Shown here: piece after piece, positions 42,691 to 52,981 of the stretch | Position numbering within the stretch: the first letter of the stretch is position 1 | How the letters are laid out: the number at the start of each line of letters is the position of its first letter | NCBI GenBank assembly: GCA_902812365.1 | Contig: CADDZC010000011.1 | Coordinates: 1-64,000 of the forward strand | Source: Acidobacteriota bacterium | GTDB lineage: Bacteria > Acidobacteriota > Terriglobia > UBA7540 | Reading direction: 5' to 3' | Length of the DNA: 64,000 bases | Notes under the pieces: model-generated | Seen by the model: the letters and a program-made list of their open reading frames with translations, nothing else | Database searches by the model: none | What the model was told of the DNA's origin: nothing | Position numbers and translations under genes: made by a program

Positions 42691-45516
42691 ATGGGCGCTT
42701 GGCAGGACTTCCGGGGGCTCAATGCCGGTTACGTGGTGGAACTTTACGACCGTTTTCGCCGCGATCCGAATGCCGTCGATGACGCCACCCGCGCGCTTTT
42801 TGAGCGTTGGGGGCCGCCGCCCGAGGAACGGATCGCCGCCCCGCCGCCGGGCGCTCGTCTCGCGCTTTCGGCCAGCGCTGAAATCGACAAGATCGTGGGT
42901 GCCGTGAACCTGGCCGAGTCCATCCGCAAATTCGGGCACCTCGGGGCGCAACTCGATCCGCTCGGCTCAAAGCCTCCGGGAGACCCTTCCCTTGACCCGG
43001 CCTTCCACGGCGTCACCGAGGATGATTTGCGGCGCTTGCCGGCAACGCTCGTCGTCGGTCGGCGGGACGACTGGGGTGCCAGCAGCGCCTGGGAGGCTGT
43101 CGAGCGGCTGCGTCAGGTCTATTGTTCGACGACCGGCCACGACTATGCGCACTTGCGCGACCCGGAAGAACGCGAGTGGCTGCGGCGGGCGGCCGAGGAA
43201 GGCCGCTTCCGGCCTCCGAAGGACCCCATTAACGAAGTTGCGCTTCTCGAGCGCATCACCCAGGAAGGCGTTTTTGAGAACTTCGTCCATCGCACCTTTC
43301 CCGGCAAGACCCGTTTTTCCATCGAAGGCTTGGGCATGTTGATTCCGGTCATCGACGAGGTGATCGGAGAGGCCGCGGAGGCGGGAATCCGCAACATTCT
43401 GATCGGGATGGCCCACCGCGCCCGGCTGAATGTGCTGGCGCACGTTTTGAAGAAGCCCTACGAGCAGATTTTCGCCGAATTCAAAGACCCGGTGCGGCAG
43501 ACGGCTTTGCGCGGCGATCTCGGCTGGACGGGCGACGTGAAGTATCACGCTGGGGCGCGGCGGGCGTTCGAGGATGGCCGCCATCTGACGGTCGTCGTGT
43601 CGATGGCGCCCAACCCGAGTCACCTCGAGGCCGTGAATCCGGTCGTCGAAGGCATGGCTCGCGCCGCCGGAACCGACGTGGCGCGGCCGGGGCCCCCGCG
43701 CTTCGATCCCAGCTGGACGCTGCCGCTGTTGATCCACGGCGACGCCTCGTTCCCCGGGCAGGGCGTGGTGGCCGAAACCCTCAATCTTTTTCGCCTGCGA
43801 GGGTACACGACCGGCGGCACGATCCACATCATCGCCAATAACCAGATCGGATTCACCACGACGCCGGAGGACGGCCGCAGCACGATCTTCGCCAGCGACC
43901 TGGCGCGGGGTTTCCGCATTCCGATCATCCACGTCAACGCCGATGATCCGGTGGCGTGCATTGAGGCGGCGCGCGTGGCCTTCGCCTTTCGTTCTCAGTT
44001 TCACAAGGACTTTCTGATCGATCTGATCGGCTACCGCCGGTACGGACACAACGAGGGCGACGAGCCGAGCTTCACGCAGCCGCTCATGTACCAGAAGATC
44101 GCCCGTCACCCCACGGTGCGCCAGATTTGGGCTCAGAAGCTGGTCGAGCGCGGCGTCATTCCGGAAGGCTTTGCCGACGAGCTGGTTCGCCGGTACAGCG
44201 AAGCGATCCAGCGGGTGATGGCGTCCCTCGAGCCGGAGCGCCAACTGGTGGAGCCGCGGCCGGAGGAGCCGCCCCCCGGCGCGGCACGCCAGGTGAAGAC
44301 GGGGGTTTCTGCCGAGCGGTTGCGGGAGCTCAATCGCGCTGTGCTGGAACTCCCCACCGGCTTCACGCTCCATCGCAAGCTCGAGCGGGCGCGCGAGAAG
44401 CGGCGGGAGATGCTATCCAGCCTCGATGAAAAGACCATTGATTGGGCGGCGGCAGAGGAGCTGGCCCTGGCTTCGATCCTCGAGGACGGCATCGCGATTC
44501 GCTTTACCGGCCAGGACGTCGAGCGCGGCACGTTCAGCCAGCGGCACGCGGTCTTGTTTGACTTCGCCACGGGCGAACGCCACGTCCCCCTGCAGGCTTT
44601 GCCCCAAGCCCAGGCGGCCTTCGAAATTTACAATAGCCCGCTCACCGAGAACGCTTGCCTGGCCTTCGAGTACGGGTACAACGTGCAGGCCCCCGAACGC
44701 CTGGTGATCTGGGAGGCACAATACGGCGACTTCATCAACGGCGCGCAGACCGTGGTCGATGAGTTTATCGTCTCGGCTCGGGCCAAATGGGGACTGACGC
44801 CGTCGCTGGTGCTCCTGCTGCCCCACGGCCTGGAAGGTCAGGGGCCCGACCATTCCAGCGCCCGCCCGGAGCGATTTCTGCAACTGGCCGCCGCCATCAA
44901 CCTGCGCCTTTGCAACGCCACGACGGCGGCGCAGTACTTCCACCTCTTGCGCCGCCAGGCGCTGCTGCTCAAGACGGATCCGCTGCCGCTGGTCGTTTTC
45001 ACTCCCAAGAGTCTGCTGCGCCACCCCTTGGTGGCCTCGTCGTTGCGCGAGCTGGCGGAAGGCGGCTGGCGCAGCGTCATTGATGACGAGTGGGCGCGGG
45101 AACATCCCCAGGCCGTTCGGCGCTTGATCTTGTGCAGCGGCAAGATTTACGTAGACCTGGTCACCAGCGAGCTGCGCCACCGGACACCCGGCGTGGCCAT
45201 CTGCCGGGTCGAGCAGCTTTACCCGTTTCCGGAAGACGATCTGCGCCCCCGGCTCGACCAGTTTCCCTACCTGGAAGAAGTCGTCTGGATGCAGGAAGAG
45301 CCGCGCAACATGGGCGCGTGGGAATTTCTGCGGCTGCAGCTGGCCCGGCTGATCGACGGCCGCTGGCCGCTGCTGTACATCGGCCGTCCTCGCAGTTCGA
45401 GCCCGAGCGAGGGGTCGTCGGCCTGGTACGCCGTCAATCAAGAAACGCTGATCAAGCAAGCTTATGATTTGAAGGCAGAGCGGGTGGAAGAGAGCGTTCT
45501 GTTGAAAAGAGTCTGA
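42691..45516 (+). CDS. sucA: 2-oxoglutarate dehydrogenase E1 component
   Basis: The 941-residue protein has the typical SucA N-terminus (FRGLNAGYVVELYDRF), the flexible region, and the thiamine diphosphate core with HGDASFPGQGVVAETLNL ending in NNQIGFTT (about residues 349-390). The C-terminal half includes the GQDVERGTFSQRHAVL and EAQYGDFINGAQTVVDEFI segments of the transketolase-like domain. It decarboxylates 2-oxoglutarate in the TCA cycle. The E2 gene follows after 90 bases, so both form an operon. E3 is not in the window. Actinobacterial-type KgdA fusions with an E2 domain are excluded by length. Confidence 0.96.
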   Translation: MGAWQDFRGLNAGYVVELYDRFRRDPNAVDDATRALFERWGPPPEERIAAPPPGARLALSASAEIDKIVGAVNLAESIRKFGHLGAQLDPLGSKPPGDPSLDPAFHGVTEDDLRRLPATLVVGRRDDWGASSAWEAVERLRQVYCSTTGHDYAHLRDPEEREWLRRAAEEGRFRPPKDPINEVALLERITQEGVFENFVHRTFPGKTRFSIEGLGMLIPVIDEVIGEAAEAGIRNILIGMAHRARLNVLAHVLKKPYEQIFAEFKDPVRQTALRGDLGWTGDVKYHAGARRAFEDGRHLTVVVSMAPNPSHLEAVNPVVEGMARAAGTDVARPGPPRFDPSWTLPLLIHGDASFPGQGVVAETLNLFRLRGYTTGGTIHIIANNQIGFTTTPEDGRSTIFASDLARGFRIPIIHVNADDPVACIEAARVAFAFRSQFHKDFLIDLIGYRRYGHNEGDEPSFTQPLMYQKIARHPTVRQIWAQKLVERGVIPEGFADELVRRYSEAIQRVMASLEPERQLVEPRPEEPPPGAARQVKTGVSAERLRELNRAVLELPTGFTLHRKLERAREKRREMLSSLDEKTIDWAAAEELALASILEDGIAIRFTGQDVERGTFSQRHAVLFDFATGERHVPLQALPQAQAAFEIYNSPLTENACLAFEYGYNVQAPERLVIWEAQYGDFINGAQTVVDEFIVSARAKWGLTPSLVLLLPHGLEGQGPDHSSARPERFLQLAAAINLRLCNATTAAQYFHLLRRQALLLKTDPLPLVVFTPKSLLRHPLVASSLRELAEGGWRSVIDDEWAREHPQAVRRLILCSGKIYVDLVTSELRHRTPGVAICRVEQLYPFPEDDLRPRLDQFPYLEEVVWMQEEPRNMGAWEFLRLQLARLIDGRWPLLYIGRPRSSSPSEGSSAWYAVNQETLIKQAYDLKAERVEESVLLKRV

Positions 45517-45606
45517 CCGCGGGAGCGCCTGGGGTTTGGGCAGGCGGCAATGCTGCTGCTGGCCCCGAGCCTTTAACCCCCGAATCTCCGACCGTGAGGT
45601 TTCCAC

Positions 45607-46875
45607 ATGCCGGCTAAAATCGTGGTTCCCGAGCTGGGCGAATCGGTTCTGGAGGCGACCGTCGGCCGCTGGCACAAAAGGCCAGGCGACCGCGTGAAAG
45701 CAGGAGAGGTGCTGGTCTCGCTCGAGACGGACAAGGTTGACCTGGAAGTGGGAGCGGAGCGGGATGGGATTCTGGCCCGCATCGAGCGCCAGGAGGGCGA
45801 AGACGTCAAGATCGGCGACGTGCTGGGGATCATCGAAGAGGCGACTGGCGGGGCCGGTACTGAACCGGAGGCGGCCGGCAAGGCGGCAGCCGACGTAGCG
45901 CCGGCCCAGGCGCCGGCGGTAGCCGAGCCCGCGCGGCGGACCGTGGAATCCCTCCCACCCCCGGAGAGCTCGACCCCGCCGGTCGGAGCGACACCGTCGG
46001 CCCGGCGCCTAGCCCGCGAGCGGGGCGTGGATTGGGCGCAGATCACGCCGGCAAACAAGGCCGGCCGGGTCACCAAAGAAGACGTCGAAAGGAGCGCGGG
46101 GGCAGGTCGCGAGGGGCGGGCGACAGAGCCGGCCGCCGCGGCACCGCCGCCGGCGTTGTTTGCCGGCGACCGCTCGGCGCGGGAAGAGCGTGTCCGCATG
46201 TCGCGGCGGCGGCTCACGATCGCCCAGCGTCTCGTTGAGGCTCAGCATACCGCCGCCATGCTGACCACCTTCAATGAAATCGATATGGGGGCGGTGATGG
46301 AGCTTCGCCGGCGCCAGAAAGCATGGTTTGAGCAGCGGCACGGCGTGAGCCTGGGCATCACTTCGTTTTTCGTCAAGGCCTCGATTGCCGCTCTGCGGGA
46401 GTTTCCGAAGCTCAACGCCGAGATTGACGGCGAGGAGATTGTCTATAAGCACTATTATGACATCGGTGTGGCCGTCGGGGCCTCCGAAGGATTGGTGGTG
46501 CCCGTGTTGCGCCAGGCGGACCGCCTCTCCTTCGCCGAAATCGAGCGGGCGGTGAAGAATTTCGCGCGCCAAGCCGAAGACCATACTCTGTCGCTCGAGG
46601 ACCTGCGCGGCGGCACGTTCACGATCACCAATGGCGGCGTTTTCGGCTCCCTGATGAGCACTCCCATCCTCAACCCGCCGCAAGTGGCGATTCTCGGCCT
46701 GCACAAGGTCCAGGATCGCCCCGTCTCGCGGGAGGGGGCCATCGTCACCCGTCCCATGATGTACGTGGCCCTGAGCTACGATCACCGGCTGGTCGACGGC
46801 CGGGAGGCGGTTCAATTTCTGGTGCGAATCAAGCAGTTGATTGAAGACCCGGGCAGCCTGCTGCTTGAGGGATGA
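45607..46875 (+). CDS. sucB: Dihydrolipoyl succinyltransferase (2-oxoglutarate dehydrogenase E2)
   Basis: The 422-residue protein has one lipoyl domain (residues 1-78, lipoyl Lys in [11 protein letters not shown]), an Ala/Pro-rich linker, a peripheral subunit-binding domain ([15 protein letters not shown], about 128-165), a second linker and the catalytic acyltransferase domain ending in [20 protein letters not shown] with the active His and Asp. A stop follows LLLEG. It transfers the succinyl group to CoA. It sits directly after sucA. It ends 12 bases from the convergent tssM stop. The family is sure. Confidence 0.95.
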   Translation: MPAKIVVPELGESVLEATVGRWHKRPGDRVKAGEVLVSLETDKVDLEVGAERDGILARIERQEGEDVKIGDVLGIIEEATGGAGTEPEAAGKAAADVAPAQAPAVAEPARRTVESLPPPESSTPPVGATPSARRLARERGVDWAQITPANKAGRVTKEDVERSAGAGREGRATEPAAAAPPPALFAGDRSAREERVRMSRRRLTIAQRLVEAQHTAAMLTTFNEIDMGAVMELRRRQKAWFEQRHGVSLGITSFFVKASIAALREFPKLNAEIDGEEIVYKHYYDIGVAVGASEGLVVPVLRQADRLSFAEIERAVKNFARQAEDHTLSLEDLRGGTFTITNGGVFGSLMSTPILNPPQVAILGLHKVQDRPVSREGAIVTRPMMYVALSYDHRLVDGREAVQFLVRIKQLIEDPGSLLLEG

Positions 46876-46887
46876 TCCGGCTTGAAA

Positions 46888-49800
46888 CTACTGCGAGACT
46901 CGGGCCACGCAGCGCAGGTTGCGCAGGTAGCCGCTCTTGAACAGCCCGGTGGCCGCCCCGGCATTGAGCAAGAGTCTGAGGCGGGGGGAGCTCGCGGTCA
47001 CCCGCCCCACGGTGACCGGAATGGTAAAAATGTAGCCTTGGGCTCCCAACTGCCCGGAATCGCTGTAGGTGGCGATGAAATCGAAAACGTCCCACGGACC
47101 TGACTTCGAGATGGTCGCCAACCCGGGCACCGCCAGTTGGACGGTCTCCTGGGGATTGCCGCTCCAAACGAATTGCCTCGGCCCGCTGGTCGGAGTCAGC
47201 GTTTGGCCGCCGATGGTGAGCCGGAAGTCCGTCACGCCGGCCGATGGCAGCGCCAGAAGGGTGTAGCGCAACACGAGGTTTTTGCCGTCGGGATAGAGGG
47301 CCTTCTGGATCTCGGCGGCGCTCGCGTAAAAACTCAAATAGGGCGCGAAGGGCTTGGCGTTGCCCCCGGCCGGAGGCGCATGCTGGGCCAGCAACCCGGT
47401 CCCGGGCTGAAAGACCGCCTGGAATTCCTGCAGCGTCGCCTCCGTCCTCCCATTGGCATCAAACGGCAGCTTGAAGCCGAGCGTCCGCAGCGCTTCGCAG
47501 AGGTCTTTCGCCCCGGGCGGCGGAGCGGCCTTAAAATTCCCGGCCAACTCGACGATCGGGGCCATCAGCAGATTCTGCGCCAGGTTGTTGGTCTCGGGAT
47601 CGGTTCCCTGACCCTGCGCCACCAGCTTGCTCACCGTGCTCTGCGCCGCCGGAGTCTTTTGCGCGCACTGCTGTTTCTGTTGGTCGCGGTCGGCGGGCGC
47701 GGCGGCCAGCACCAGTCGCAGGCAGGATTGCAGATCAAACAGGCTGGCCGTGTAGTCCTTGTTCGGGCTAGCCGGCCCGGCGGGCGTCTGAGCCTCGCAA
47801 TCCTTGGGGTCGACCACGGAGTTGACCGGGCTGAACACCCCGGCGATGCTTTTCTCGCCCACCGACGTGTTCTGGGCGACGACGCAGAACAGACTGAGCA
47901 GCGGCGACCGGGCGCCGGCAATCACGTTCAGCTTGTTGACGGCTTCCTCCGCCCCCCCATAGGGGACGAAGCGGGCGGCCTTCAGAAACGCCTTCCATTC
48001 CGCGATAAACTGCTGCTGATAACGATCGCGAATGCTGCTGACCAGGGCGGGCGTGATCGTCGAGGCCACGCTCTGATTTCCCAGCACCCACGATTCTCCC
48101 CCGCTGTATCGCTCGGGATGGGCCATGGCGTCCGTCATCCAGTTCCAGCCCTCTTTGGTAAAGGCGCCGGAAACGAGCTTCCTATCCACCACGACCTTGT
48201 CGGAGCCGGGATAATCCTGGTTGAAATCGATTCCCCGGCCCGCTTTCTTGGCGGCGTCGGAAAGCATCGCCTGGTAGACGCGCTGGTCGGGCGGGAACTT
48301 GCTGAGGTAAATCTGGGCGTTCAAGGCCGCCGCCGGGTCGGCGGGCGAAGCCAGGCAATCGGTCGCGCCGCCGGCCAGCTCCGCGCCGTACGATTCAAAC
48401 TGCCGGGCGGCGAGTCCTTCAAGGCCCGGATCAAGGGTTCGTCCGCCGCTCCAGGCTTGAGTGAGCACCGGGGCCAGAAACGCGGGATCCTCTTTGGCGT
48501 GGGCGCCTTGGCTGGTGGTTAACAGGTAGGCCTTCAGGGTCCGGTAAGGCTCGTCATACGGATCCGTCGGAGCGTTGTACCGCAGGGAATTGAGAAACGC
48601 GACCATCGCCGCTTGCGTGGGGCCGAGGAGAAGACGGTCGAAGCCGCGGGCATAAGCCCGGCACACCAGCGGCTCGAGGTCGTCGCCGGCGTAGAGCCAC
48701 CAGCGATACCGGAGAGGAGGCCACTCGCGATGCCAGCGGCTTAGGGTGGCCAGGTCGCGGCCGAGGCGGTCGAGCGTCTGCAAGTCGGAAACGGCGGGCA
48801 GCTGATTGCCGGCGAGCGGCCCAAGCAATGCCGCTGCCCTCACTTCCTCCTCGAGCCGCGACTCGAGCCGCCGGTTGTTGATGAAGGAAACGACGAAGGC
48901 GACCGAAAGCACGGCCAGGGCCGCGGTGGCCGAGGCCAGAAGGAATCTTCGCCAGAAGCCGACCCGGGCGCTCGATCCGCTGGCGCCCAAGGCCGCATGA
49001 TCCTGGAACACCAAGTCGCTGAAGAAGCGCCCGACGAACAGCCACTGGGGAATCCAGCGTGCCCGAGCCGACGGAGCCGCGGCGGCGAACCCGGGGCTCA
49101 GTATCGAGCGGGCGTCGAAGGCCACGGTGGCCCCGGCGGGAAAATCCTGGGCCGGGCCGCCGGAGGCCGCTTGCCACTGCCGGGCGTCGAAAATCTGGGT
49201 TGCGCCGACGTTCGATTCGGCGGCTGGAGGGCGGAGCTCCGGGGCGAGCGCCGGCGGCGTCTCGGCCAGCACCATTCGCACCCCGGTGAAGTAGAAACCG
49301 CGCAGAAACGGGCCGGCGGTCAACTGGCTGGGACGGCACAACTCCACCAACATTTGCACCAGCATCGAGCGCAGCTTGCGGAACTCCCGCGGGAACTCGT
49401 AAATGCCCGGCAGCCTCGATTCGTCCGGTTCGCGGCTCAGATACTCGGCGCGATGATCGCTCAAGGACCGGAAGAGCTGCTCGAACGCCGCCGTCAGACG
49501 CTTGGTCTCCTCCTCGGCGTACAGGCCGGTGCGGTAGTCCACCATGGGCAGCGTCACGCCCAACGTCTGGGCCGCTTCCTGGGGGTTCAGAGGGGCAACG
49601 TATTCGGCAAAGAAGGGGACGGCGTCCGCGCGGGTGAACAGCACGTAGACGGGCAGGTTAATGCCGAGCGCCTGGGCCATCTCGCGGAGCCGCGCCTGCA
49701 GCATCTTGGCGCTGGCCATGATTGAGTCCACCGAGGCCGACTTCACGAATGTGTCACAATCAAAGCAGACCACCGCCGCCCGCGCGGCCTGCCGGCGGCC

Positions 49801-50376
49801 TCCCAGCACGGAACCCAGCTTGGAAGGCGCGAGGCGCCGGATGAAGTGGAGCCAGCGGGCCGGATCGCTGGCCAGCGAACCGGCGGCCTCCGCCAGAATC
49901 GCTTGCCGGGCAAACCACAAATTGATCGATTGAGTAGGGGCTACCGCGCCGGCTTCAAAGATCTGGCCGGCCAAATGTTCAGGCTCGAGTCCGGAATGAA
50001 GGGCGATGGAGGTCTTGCCGGTTCCGGTTTCGCCCAGCAGCACAATGGCGGGGAGTTTCCCGATCGTCCCCCCGGCTGCCCGCGAGGATCGGAGCTTCGA
50101 CTCGGCGGCCCGCACCAGATAATCGATATCGTCGGGCCCGGTCGCTGAGCCGGCGGCGGCCGGCGCAGCTGCGTCGGTTGCGGGCGAGGCGCCGCTCTTC
50201 GGCCGCGCCCACCAGACGATGATCCCCGCCGCCACCAAACCCAGCGCCAGCATGATCAGGCGCAGCAGCCACAGCTTATTTCCGGCCAGGCCCGCCCAGA
50301 CCCCAAGGAACCAGGTCAGAACGAGATAGAGGATGATCGCCGCGATCGCCAGCAGTTTCTTTAAGGAGAGATACAT
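46888..50376 (-). CDS. tssM: Type VI secretion membrane protein TssM (IcmF)
   Basis: The 1162-residue protein matches IcmF/TssM, the large inner-membrane core of the T6SS trans-envelope complex. Two N-terminal helices (about residues 7-29 and 36-56) are followed by a cytoplasmic NTPase-like domain with Walker A GETGTGKT (115-122) and LPVYVLFTRADAVPFF (241-256). A third helix (FLLASATAALAVLSVAFVVSF, about 478-499) leads to a long periplasmic region. Walker A looks intact, whereas it is degenerate in some TssM. It is the last gene of tssK-tssL-tssM. In other systems TssM contacts the lipoprotein TssJ; no tssJ is seen here. Confidence 0.93.
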   Translation of the reverse strand: MYLSLKKLLAIAAIILYLVLTWFLGVWAGLAGNKLWLLRLIMLALGLVAAGIIVWWARPKSGASPATDAAAPAAAGSATGPDDIDYLVRAAESKLRSSRAAGGTIGKLPAIVLLGETGTGKTSIALHSGLEPEHLAGQIFEAGAVAPTQSINLWFARQAILAEAAGSLASDPARWLHFIRRLAPSKLGSVLGGRRQAARAAVVCFDCDTFVKSASVDSIMASAKMLQARLREMAQALGINLPVYVLFTRADAVPFFAEYVAPLNPQEAAQTLGVTLPMVDYRTGLYAEEETKRLTAAFEQLFRSLSDHRAEYLSREPDESRLPGIYEFPREFRKLRSMLVQMLVELCRPSQLTAGPFLRGFYFTGVRMVLAETPPALAPELRPPAAESNVGATQIFDARQWQAASGGPAQDFPAGATVAFDARSILSPGFAAAAPSARARWIPQWLFVGRFFSDLVFQDHAALGASGSSARVGFWRRFLLASATAALAVLSVAFVVSFINNRRLESRLEEEVRAAALLGPLAGNQLPAVSDLQTLDRLGRDLATLSRWHREWPPLRYRWWLYAGDDLEPLVCRAYARGFDRLLLGPTQAAMVAFLNSLRYNAPTDPYDEPYRTLKAYLLTTSQGAHAKEDPAFLAPVLTQAWSGGRTLDPGLEGLAARQFESYGAELAGGATDCLASPADPAAALNAQIYLSKFPPDQRVYQAMLSDAAKKAGRGIDFNQDYPGSDKVVVDRKLVSGAFTKEGWNWMTDAMAHPERYSGGESWVLGNQSVASTITPALVSSIRDRYQQQFIAEWKAFLKAARFVPYGGAEEAVNKLNVIAGARSPLLSLFCVVAQNTSVGEKSIAGVFSPVNSVVDPKDCEAQTPAGPASPNKDYTASLFDLQSCLRLVLAAAPADRDQQKQQCAQKTPAAQSTVSKLVAQGQGTDPETNNLAQNLLMAPIVELAGNFKAAPPPGAKDLCEALRTLGFKLPFDANGRTEATLQEFQAVFQPGTGLLAQHAPPAGGNAKPFAPYLSFYASAAEIQKALYPDGKNLVLRYTLLALPSAGVTDFRLTIGGQTLTPTSGPRQFVWSGNPQETVQLAVPGLATISKSGPWDVFDFIATYSDSGQLGAQGYIFTIPVTVGRVTASSPRLRLLLNAGAATGLFKSGYLRNLRCVARVSQ

Positions 50377-50445
50377 GGCAGTGAGTCTCGATGGTCCGGA
50401 GCGATGTCGCCGCCGGCGCCGCGAACGCGGCTCCGGGCGGGCACT

Positions 50446-51129
50446 TTAGTGCCCGCCGCCGGCCCCGAGCGCCGCGATGTCGCGGATTCCGGAGCCCAGT
50501 GAGAACTTGAATCCCGCCAGCAGCACGATGGCGAGCGCCAGCGAAGCGATCGCCGCCACCGCGAACCTCTTCACCCACGGGTCGGGACGGACCATCAGTG
50601 GGGAACCCCCGGTCGGTGCCGCCGTCGTGCAGAGGGGGGGAGCCGGCCCGCGAAGCCGGCGGATTCGTTCGCCGACGGCTTCCTTGACGCTTCGCAGCGA
50701 CTCGGTCCCCCCATAGCGGCCGCGAAAACCGAGCAGCAGGCACAGGTGATAAACTTCCAGCAGGTCCGCCAAGCTGGGTGAATCCGGCCGCTTCATCAGC
50801 AGCTCGAGGCCGCGAAAGAACTCCTCGCCGGCGTTGCCGGTCTTGAACATCTCCTGCTGCAACGGCATCCGCTTCCAATCGCCGAACACGGCGTCGGCGG
50901 AGGCCAGCAGCGACTCATCCAGGAAGGCCACGACGGCGAACGTGGCCAGGCGCGCGTCCTCAGGCGAGTAACCGTTGGCCAGGGCGTCCTGTTCGGCCTT
51001 CTTCAGCACGCCGCGCATGTTGGCGCGGAAGACGTCGGCGTTGCGCGCCACTTGACGGTTCGAGCGCACGCGCGCGATTACGGTGAAAATTTCCTGGTAC
51101 GCGAGCGCCAAGTTTTCAGTTCGGGTCAT
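50446..51129 (-). CDS. tssL: Type VI secretion membrane protein TssL (DotU)
   Basis: The 227-residue protein has the DotU cytoplasmic domain (residues 1-155; AVVAFLDESLL near residue 66 and LLEVYHLCLLLGFRGRYGG near 123) and one C-terminal membrane helix (about 189-208) with a short periplasmic tail. No peptidoglycan-binding OmpA-like extension is present. It partners TssM. The start is ATG 51129, where homology begins. A longer frame runs upstream but the extra part is not related. It lies between tssK and tssM on the same strand. Confidence 0.93.
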   Translation of the reverse strand: MTRTENLALAYQEIFTVIARVRSNRQVARNADVFRANMRGVLKKAEQDALANGYSPEDARLATFAVVAFLDESLLASADAVFGDWKRMPLQQEMFKTGNAGEEFFRGLELLMKRPDSPSLADLLEVYHLCLLLGFRGRYGGTESLRSVKEAVGERIRRLRGPAPPLCTTAAPTGGSPLMVRPDPWVKRFAVAAIASLALAIVLLAGFKFSLGSGIRDIAALGAGGGH

Positions 51130-51218
51130 TCGACTCCTTCGTCGAGTGGAACCGGCTTCCGCCAGAGGTTGCCCGAAGCGGCCGCCGGAGCGGGCTTGGC
51201 CACGGGCGCCCGTCCTCC

Positions 51219-52577
51219 TTACCCTTCCAGCACCACCGAGAGCTCGATCTCCGGATTCGGAAGCTCCCCCGGGACGTACACGCCCACCTGGCGAGTTTTT
51301 ACAATGTGCTCCCAGCACGGGCCGCTGCGGTCGATGCCAAAGTAATGGAATTCGGGGCGGCGCGCCACGGCAGCCGGCGGCACGGGAAGATGCGTCAGCG
51401 CCAAGCCCGGCAGCGCGCGCTTCACAAGCTCCGGCACAAACTTGCTCGAGCAGATTTTGACCGCCGCCGGCGTCCGCGAAATCAACTCCACCTCCCCCAC
51501 CGGCGAGTGAATGGCGAAAATCCATCGCGCCCGGTCCAGGCACCGCTGATCCACCACGTCGCCCGCGTACAGGTAATTGCCAAGTGGCTTGAGCGGAATC
51601 TGGAGGCAGTTGGTGGGCAGGAGCGCCTCCAGGTGGGTGCGGATATGGCGGTCGAGGTCGGCAAAACACGATTCGAGGTTACGGTGGTCGTAAAGCGGCA
51701 TCAGGCTGGGGTGAGAATCCAGCTTAAAGGTGCACAGCGCCCCTCCCAGCCGCGCCATCTCCAGGAACAACTCCTCGGGATGCCCTCGTTTGCAATGGCA
51801 GAGATGCCGCAGTGTGGCCAGCCCGGAGTTGATGGCGTGGCGGTACCAGAAATGGGCGATTTCGGTCGCCGAGAAGCCGGCGCCCAGGCCTCCCGGAGCA
51901 CGGCTCTGGCGAGCCAAGGCGGAGCTCTTCTCCTCCAAAATGTCGACCAGCCGCCGCGTAATGGACATTAAGCGCTCGGATGCGTCGATCCGCAGGCACG
52001 GCGGGATAAACGTCGGATCATAGATGTAATGGCCGGCACCGTCACGGGTGATGCGCGCCATGGGCAGCGTCACCAGGTCTTCCGGCGTCTCCTCCGTCTC
52101 CAGGTGAAACCGGATATTCTTCTGGCCCAGCCGCACCTTTCTTTCATCGCCCCCGGTTATTTCGTCACACAGCAGGTGCTCGACGGCCGTGTACCGGACG
52201 TGGTGATTGGCCGCTGCATCCGAAACGGCGCAGTTCATTCCACGGCTCTTCCGCGCCGGGACCGCCAGCGCGACGGTCAGGCTCTGGGCGATGGGCGAAA
52301 ACGACTCGGTGATGTTAACGGGCTCGGGAAGAGCGTCGAACTCGGGCATGTGGAAGGCCAGCCCGTCGGGGAAAAAACCGCGCGCATGGACCAGCGAGAC
52401 CGTTCCATTCGTAAGTGCCTCAGGATCAAGATGATAGGCCACGAATCCGTAGGGCTCGAACCACAGCCCGGAAGCCACAAACTGAATCAGGTCTTCAAAA
52501 TAGGAGTTTTGAGCCTGGAAATGCTGCGGGCTCAGGTACATGCCCTCTGACCAAACGACTTTGGACAGCAGCCGCAT
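51219..52577 (-). CDS. tssK: Type VI secretion baseplate protein TssK
   Basis: The 452-residue protein starts with the family signature KVVWSEGMYLSPQHFQAQ. TssK trimers link the T6SS baseplate to the TssL-TssM membrane complex. Later segments such as ARGFFPDGLAFHMPEFDALP and YKSIPHLCHCKRGHPEELFLEMARLGGAL-like HLCHCKRGHPEELFLEMA agree with TssK. The start is set at ATG 52577, right before the signature; a longer open frame adds 56 unrelated residues. It is the first gene of the tssK-tssL-tssM unit. No tssA, B, C, E, F, G, H, hcp or vgrG is present in the window. Confidence 0.93.
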   Translation of the reverse strand: MRLLSKVVWSEGMYLSPQHFQAQNSYFEDLIQFVASGLWFEPYGFVAYHLDPEALTNGTVSLVHARGFFPDGLAFHMPEFDALPEPVNITESFSPIAQSLTVALAVPARKSRGMNCAVSDAAANHHVRYTAVEHLLCDEITGGDERKVRLGQKNIRFHLETEETPEDLVTLPMARITRDGAGHYIYDPTFIPPCLRIDASERLMSITRRLVDILEEKSSALARQSRAPGGLGAGFSATEIAHFWYRHAINSGLATLRHLCHCKRGHPEELFLEMARLGGALCTFKLDSHPSLMPLYDHRNLESCFADLDRHIRTHLEALLPTNCLQIPLKPLGNYLYAGDVVDQRCLDRARWIFAIHSPVGEVELISRTPAAVKICSSKFVPELVKRALPGLALTHLPVPPAAVARRPEFHYFGIDRSGPCWEHIVKTRQVGVYVPGELPNPEIELSVVLEG

Positions 52578-52981
52578 AATACGTATCCAGGACTTCCGAG
52601 CCAGCGGGCCGGCCAGCCGTACGGGATCGCCGGTGGTCCAACAGTACCCGCCCGCGCCGCTTTGGGGATCACCGGAAGCCCGTAATTCCCGAGCCGCCCG
52701 TGGGTTGACCATGCTCATAATGGTCAGGCTGAATGCTATTGTCAAGTAGCTCGACGGCCCCCGAGGGCCTCATCCTCGCTCCATTTGGTGTGTACGGTAT
52801 ACGAATTCGTGTAAGCGGTTCGGATAACGCGGGCGGCAGGGGTCGGGGGCGCGCAGCCGTGGTTTCTTGCTAATCTATTGATAATAGGAGCTATAAGAGT
52901 TTTTATTGCAATCGAGGCTGGATTTGGCATCCTTCTTGCCCTGGATTACGTGGCAGTTAATCCTAAGGAGGTTCGAACCTT
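52578..52981. other. 404-bp divergent intergenic region between tssK and the Lys-rich peptide gene
   Basis: No further gene is visible. The right part (about 52860-52920) is AT-rich and should promote the Lys-rich peptide gene. The left part should carry the tssK promoter, but I cannot identify its boxes. A strong ribosome site (AAGGAGG) lies at the end, at about 52965. Confidence 0.5.
52867..52897 (+). promoter_or_regulatory. Possible promoter of the Lys-rich peptide gene
   Basis: TTGCTA at 52867-52872 and TATAAG at 52892-52897 resemble -35 and -10 boxes with a 19-base spacer, longer than ideal. An alternative pair starts with TTGATA at 52878. The region is clearly AT-rich in a GC-rich genome. 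The call rests on motif likeness only. Confidence 0.35.

Noticed and set aside
50446-51669. Longer frame upstream of tssL
   Set aside because: The extra 180 codons overlap tssK in another phase; DotU homology begins at ATG 51129.
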